Origin: an uncultured Verrucomicrobiota bacterium
Lineage (GTDB): Bacteria > Verrucomicrobiota > Kiritimatiellia > RFP12 > UBA3636
DNA: 8,043 bases
Direction: 5' to 3'
NCBI GenBank assembly: GCA_946612175.1
Contig: CAMOEO010000131.1
Location: forward strand, 1-8,043
The notes under the pieces were generated by a model. It was given only the letters and a program-made list of their open reading frames with translations. It was not told where the DNA came from and did not search any database. Below are positions 5,417 to 8,043 of the stretch, in pieces. Both the position numbers and the translations under genes were made by a program. The number at the start of each line of letters is the position of its first letter. Position 1 is the stretch's first letter.

Positions 5417-7417
5417 ATGCGCACCCCCTCCCCCGAAACCATCCGCAAGGCCGCCAACGTCCTTCGCGGCCTCGCCGCCGACCAGGTCCAGGCGGCCAAC
5501 TCCGGCCACCCCGGCCTCCCCCTCGGCATGGCCGACGTCGCCGCCACGCTCTGGCTCGGCCACCTCCGCGTCTCCGGCCGCGACCCCGCCTGGCACGACC
5601 GCGACCGCTTCGTCCTCTCCGGCGGCCACGGCTCCGCCCTGCTCTACGCGCTGCTCCACGAGGCCGGCTTCCCGCTCTCGCTCGACGACCTGCGGCAGTT
5701 CCGCCAGTGGGGCTCCGCCACCCCCGGCCACCCGGAGCGCACCCGCACCGTCGGCGTCGAGGTCACCACCGGCCCCCTCGGCCAGGGCTTCGCCAACGCC
5801 GTCGGCATGGCCCTCTCCGAGGCGATGCTCGAGGCCCGCTTCAACCGCCCCGGCGAGAAGCCCCTCTTCGACCACCGCACCTACGTGATGTGCGGCGACG
5901 GCGACCTGCAGGAGGGCATCTCCCACGAGGCCGCCTCCTTCGCCGGCCACCTCCGCCTCTCGAAGCTCGTCGCCCTCTACGACTCCAACCACATCTCCAT
6001 CGAGGGCGCCACGGACGACACGTTCACCGACGACACCCCCGCCCGCTTCAAGGCCTACGGCTGGCGCGTGCTCTCCTGCGACGGCCACGACCCGGCCGAC
6101 GTCGACCGCGCCCTCCGCCGCGCCCGCCGCTCCGACCGCCCCACCCTGATCGTCTGCCGCACGACGATCGGCTACGGCGCCCCCACCCGCGCCGGCACCG
6201 CCAAGGCCCACGGCGAGCCCCTCGGCGAGGAGGAGCTCCGCGGCACCAAGGCCGCCCTCGGCCTCCCGCCGGACGCGTCGTTCTTCGACCCCGAGGACGT
6301 CCGCGCCCTCTGGGCCGCCCGCGCCGCCGAGATGCACCGCGCCGCCCTCCGCTCCGCCCGCGCCCTCCGCGCCGCCCTCGCCGCCGACCCGGAGCGCGCC
6401 GCCCTCTTCGAGGCGCTCTCCCGCAAGGAGATCCCCGCCGACCTGCCCGGCCGCCTGCCCGCGTTCGACCCCGCCAAGCCCGTCGCCACGCGCGCGGCCT
6501 CCGGCAAGGTGCTGCAGGCGCTCGCCGCCGGCCTGCCCTGGCTCGTCGGCGGCTCGGCCGACCTCGCGCCGTCCAACAAGACGTGGCTCGACGCCTACCC
6601 TGCCGTCGCCCCCGGCGACTTCTCCGGCCGCAACATCCACTTCGGCATCCGCGAGCTCGGCATGGCCGCCATCCAGAACGGCATGCTCGCCCACGGCTGG
6701 TTCGTCCCCTACACCGCCACGTTCGCCGTGTTCGCGGACTACATGAAGCCCGCCCTCCGCATCGCCGCCATCTCCGAGCTGCCCGCCGTCCACGTCCTCA
6801 CCCACGACTCCTACGCCGTCGGCGAGGACGGCGCCACGCACGAGCCCGTCGAGCAGCTCGCCGCCCTCCGCGCCACGCCCAACGTCGCCGTCCTCCGCCC
6901 CGCGGACGCGACGGAGACGGCCGCCGCCTGGCTCGCCGCCCTCGCCCGCCGCACGGGCCCCTCGGCGATCTTCCTCTCGCGCCAGAACCTCCCCGTCCTC
7001 GACCGCTCGCAGCTCCCGCCCGCCGCCCTCGTCGCGAAGGGCGCCTACACGCTCTGGCAGAACGGCACCGGCGAGCCCGAGGCGATCCTGCTCGCCTCCG
7101 GCTCGGAGGTCGCCCTCGCGCTCGAGGCCGCGCGCGCCCGCCCGGAGCGCAACGTGCGCGTGGTGTCCTTCCCCTCGTGGGAGCTCTTCGCCGAGCAGCC
7201 GCAGGCGTACCGCGACGAGGTGCTGCCGCCCGCATGCACGCGCCGGCTCGTCGTCGAGGCCGCCGCCCCGCTCGGCTGGGCCCGCTGGGCCGGCGCCGGC
7301 GCCGACTGCGTCTGCCTCGACCACTACGGCGAGTCCGCCCCCGCCAAGGTCCTCGCCGAGAAGTTCGGCTTCACGGTCGGGAACGTCCTCGCGAAGCTCG
7401 ACGCCCTCCTCGGCTAG
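5417..7417 (+). CDS. tkt: Transketolase
   Basis: Transfers a two-carbon ketol unit between sugar phosphates in the non-oxidative pentose phosphate pathway, using thiamine diphosphate and Mg2+ or Ca2+ in the cytoplasm. The 666 residues are close to the usual length (about 660). The N-terminal pyrophosphate domain shows SGHPG (29-33), GGHGS (69-73), TPGHPE (102-107), GPLGQG (119-124), the cofactor motif GDGDLQEGISHE (160-171) with D161, and the metal-ligand region YDSNHISIEG (188-197) with N191. AHGEPLG (264-270) carries the active-site His265. The middle domain has R359 and S361, GGSADLAPSN (378-387) and the catalytic Glu413 in IRELGM. H463, D471 and H475 lie in the THDS, GEDG and THEP motifs, and R522 in LSRQNL. 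These are the substrate-binding positions of the E. coli enzyme. The C-terminal domain ends with YGESAPAKVLAEKFGFTVGNV. All key residues are present, so an active enzyme is expected. It is transcribed alone from its own promoter. Convergent downstream is the 6S RNA gene. DXS is excluded by these motifs and by the length. Confidence 0.98.
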   Translation: MRTPSPETIRKAANVLRGLAADQVQAANSGHPGLPLGMADVAATLWLGHLRVSGRDPAWHDRDRFVLSGGHGSALLYALLHEAGFPLSLDDLRQFRQWGSATPGHPERTRTVGVEVTTGPLGQGFANAVGMALSEAMLEARFNRPGEKPLFDHRTYVMCGDGDLQEGISHEAASFAGHLRLSKLVALYDSNHISIEGATDDTFTDDTPARFKAYGWRVLSCDGHDPADVDRALRRARRSDRPTLIVCRTTIGYGAPTRAGTAKAHGEPLGEEELRGTKAALGLPPDASFFDPEDVRALWAARAAEMHRAALRSARALRAALAADPERAALFEALSRKEIPADLPGRLPAFDPAKPVATRAASGKVLQALAAGLPWLVGGSADLAPSNKTWLDAYPAVAPGDFSGRNIHFGIRELGMAAIQNGMLAHGWFVPYTATFAVFADYMKPALRIAAISELPAVHVLTHDSYAVGEDGATHEPVEQLAALRATPNVAVLRPADATETAAAWLAALARRTGPSAIFLSRQNLPVLDRSQLPPAALVAKGAYTLWQNGTGEPEAILLASGSEVALALEAARARPERNVRVVSFPSWELFAEQPQAYRDEVLPPACTRRLVVEAAAPLGWARWAGAGADCVCLDHYGESAPAKVLAEKFGFTVGNVLAKLDALLG

Positions 7418-7432
7418 AGGGGGTTCCGCCCC

Positions 7433-7477
7433 TGGGACTCTGGGACCCTGGGACTCTGGGACCTGAGACCTGAGAAA
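7433..7477. repeat. Short intergenic tandem repeat, about 8-bp unit (tgggactc/tgggaccc)
   Basis: Units tgggactc (7433-7440), tgggaccc (7441-7448), tgggactc (7449-7456), tgggacc (7457-7463), tgagacc (7464-7470) and tgagaaa (7471-7477) decay toward the right. The array fills the gap between the transketolase stop and the end of the 6S RNA gene. A 5-bp hairpin AGGGG/CCCCT (7418-7433) precedes it but has no T-run, so I see no convincing intrinsic terminator for transketolase. Confidence 0.85.
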
Positions 7478-7492
7478 AAGGACCGCCCCCGC
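7475..7492 (-). terminator. 3' end of 6S RNA: closing-stem strand plus T-run
   Basis: On the minus strand GCGGGGGC (7492-7485) completes the long closing stem and is followed, after GGTCC, by TTTTT (7479-7475). Pairing spans the whole RNA rather than a local hairpin, so termination may rely on the GC-rich stem and U-run together, or on processing. Confidence 0.5.
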
Positions 7493-7662
7493 CGTAGTGC
7501 CGACCGTCCTTCAAACCCGGTGGTTTGAAGTGGGCGCCTTTGCCGTTTGCGGCGGAGGTCCCGGTCGCGCCGGGCATGGCCTTCGCAAGGGGTTCGGCTC
7601 CCGATGGAATGTGTAGGTTGAGGGGCGTTGGCAGTTCGCGTGCGGGGGCAGCGCGTCATGTT
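7475..7662 (-). ncRNA. ssrS: 6S RNA (regulator of sigma70 RNA polymerase)
   Basis: A transcript of about 188 nt, the usual 6S length, that binds housekeeping RNA polymerase as a promoter-bubble mimic. The closing stem pairs GCCCCCGC (7649-7642) with GCGGGGGC (7492-7485), followed by TGCC (7633-7630) with GGCA (7501-7498). The apical arm nests four helices: GCCG/CGGC (7598-7595 with 7545-7542), TTGCG/CGCAA (7588-7584 with 7551-7547), AGG/CCT (7582-7580 with 7558-7556) and the tip CCCGG/CCGGG (7574-7570 with 7564-7560). On the 3' side of the central bubble is a perfect 9-bp hairpin CTTCAAACC/GGTTTGAAG (7530-7509). This corresponds to the well-known E. coli hairpin containing TTGAACCAAGGGTTCAA, and both are preceded by CAC. 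CATGC before the apical tip is also shared with E. coli 6S. The gene has its own promoter and ends in a T-run. The 5' end is estimated from the promoter to within a few bases. Confidence 0.86.
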
Positions 7663-7669
7663 GGGGCCC

Positions 7670-7698
7670 ATCCTACCACACCCGCCCCGCGAACGCAA
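7670..7698 (-). promoter_or_regulatory. Promoter of the 6S RNA gene
   Basis: On the minus strand TTGCGT (7698-7693) and TAGGAT (7675-7670) are separated by 17 nt. Transcription is expected to start about 7-8 nt downstream, near 7662. That places the 6S closing stem about 13 nt into the transcript. It is divergent from the promoter at 7732-7760. Confidence 0.65.
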
Positions 7699-7731
7699 GC
7701 GCGCCTCCGGGCCGCGGTTCCCGGTTTCGGC

Positions 7732-7760
7732 TTGAGCCGCCGGGGGGAATGTCGTATCAT
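7732..7760 (+). promoter_or_regulatory. Promoter of the right-edge lipoprotein gene, probably giving a leaderless mRNA
   Basis: TTGAGC (7732-7737) and TATCAT (7755-7760) are separated by 17 nt. The distance from the -10 box to the ATG at 7768 is 7 nt, so the A of the start codon would be the first transcribed base. No Shine-Dalgarno sequence lies between. Confidence 0.6.
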
Positions 7761-7767
7761 ACGCCGC

Positions 7768-8043
7768 ATGAACGCCCTGCTCCTCCGCTCCGCCCTGCTC
7801 CTCTGCTCCGCCGCCCTCCTCTGCTCCTCCTGCGGGCGCGGGGGCTCCCGCGATTCCGCCGATCCCGCCGCGATCGCCGCCACGCTCGCCGAGAAGGCGC
7901 AGGCCCTCGAGGACGCCGCCCGCGCCGCCCGCGCCGAGGCGGCGACGCTCGTCGGACGCGCCGAGGAGAACGAGCGGGCCGCGCGCGCCCTCCGCGAGGA
8001 GGCCGCGCGCCTCGGCGGCGGCCCCGCGCCGGAGGGCCTCCCC
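7768..8043 (+). CDS. Putative lipoprotein with Ala/Glu/Arg-rich helical region, N-terminal part
   Basis: The 92 codons in the window continue past the right edge. Residues 1-21 form a signal peptide (MNALLLRSALLLCSAALLCSS) ending at Cys22, followed by a Gly/Arg/Ser linker. The lipobox is imperfect (C-S-S before the Cys, with no Leu at -3), so a plain signal peptide remains possible. From about residue 30 to 80 the sequence is almost entirely Ala, Glu and Arg with heptad-like spacing (for example LAEKAQALEDAARAA), predicting a long helix or coiled coil at the cell envelope. No family is recognised. The start is supported by the signal peptide and by a promoter placed so that the ATG itself is the likely transcription start. 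It is divergent from the 6S RNA gene and shows no evident link to transketolase. Confidence 0.72.
   Translation, partial: MNALLLRSALLLCSAALLCSSCGRGGSRDSADPAAIAATLAEKAQALEDAARAARAEAATLVGRAEENERAARALREEAARLGGGPAPEGLP

Noticed and set aside
5219..7324. Long minus-strand open frame (701 codons) antisense to transketolase
   Set aside because: Low-complexity Gly/Ala/Glu/Arg composition with no motif; the opposite strand encodes an intact transketolase.
5417..7417. 1-deoxyxylulose-5-phosphate synthase as an alternative for the ThDP enzyme
   Set aside because: Motifs TPGHPE, GDGDLQEGISHE, GGSADLAPSN and GEDG-THEP are those of transketolase, and the length and domain order match it.
7509..7530. Perfect 9-bp palindrome as a transketolase terminator
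   Set aside because: No T-run follows on the plus strand, and the hairpin is explained as the central-bubble hairpin of 6S RNA on the minus strand.
7414..7698. Small minus-strand open frame across the 3' intergenic region
   Set aside because: It coincides with the structured 6S RNA and its promoter, has no ribosome binding site, and its translation is not protein-like.

Overview
The window is very GC-rich DNA from a bacterium that I would place, by inference, in the Verrucomicrobiota and most likely near Kiritimatiellota/Lentisphaerota. The reason is gene content: the leftward operon has the layout of the type IV pilus-like locus of Akkermansia muciniphila (Amuc_1098 to Amuc_1102, which includes the Amuc_1100 surface protein). 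No 16S rRNA or other phylogenetic marker is present, so this placement is tentative.

Positions 1-5222 (minus strand, read right to left) form one tightly packed operon of five genes. In order they are: an exported beta-rich protein (Amuc_1102-like position); a 608-residue protein that joins a PilM-type actin-like ATPase to a PilN-type membrane protein; an Amuc_1100-like single-pass membrane protein in the PilO position; a single-pass protein with a four-cysteine knuckle and calcium-binding-type repeats in the PilP position; and the start of an exported acidic repeat protein in the PilQ (secretin) position, cut by the window edge. Stops and starts overlap or nearly touch through the first four genes, then a 63-nt gap with a G-quadruplex motif on the template strand precedes the fifth. 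The order matches pilM-N-O-P-Q, the inner-membrane alignment complex plus outer-membrane secretin of type IV pili, although the O and P proteins are not recognisable by simple motifs. No pilin, ATPase motor or prepilin peptidase lies in the window.

Positions 5223-5416 hold two divergent sigma70-type promoters, one for the operon and one for a complete transketolase gene (5417-7417, plus strand), which has all the thiamine-diphosphate and substrate-binding motifs of the family.

Positions 7418-7767 contain no protein gene. They hold a short intergenic tandem repeat of about 8 bp and, on the minus strand, a clear 6S RNA (ssrS) gene with its own promoter, nested apical hairpins, the conserved central-bubble hairpin and a terminal T-run. 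A divergent plus-strand promoter then drives a probably leaderless gene for a small putative lipoprotein with an Ala/Glu/Arg-rich helical region, which runs off the right edge.

Functionally the window joins an envelope-spanning pilus/secretion-like assembly, a central carbon enzyme and a global RNA polymerase regulator. I see no mobile element, CRISPR array, phage gene or tRNA.
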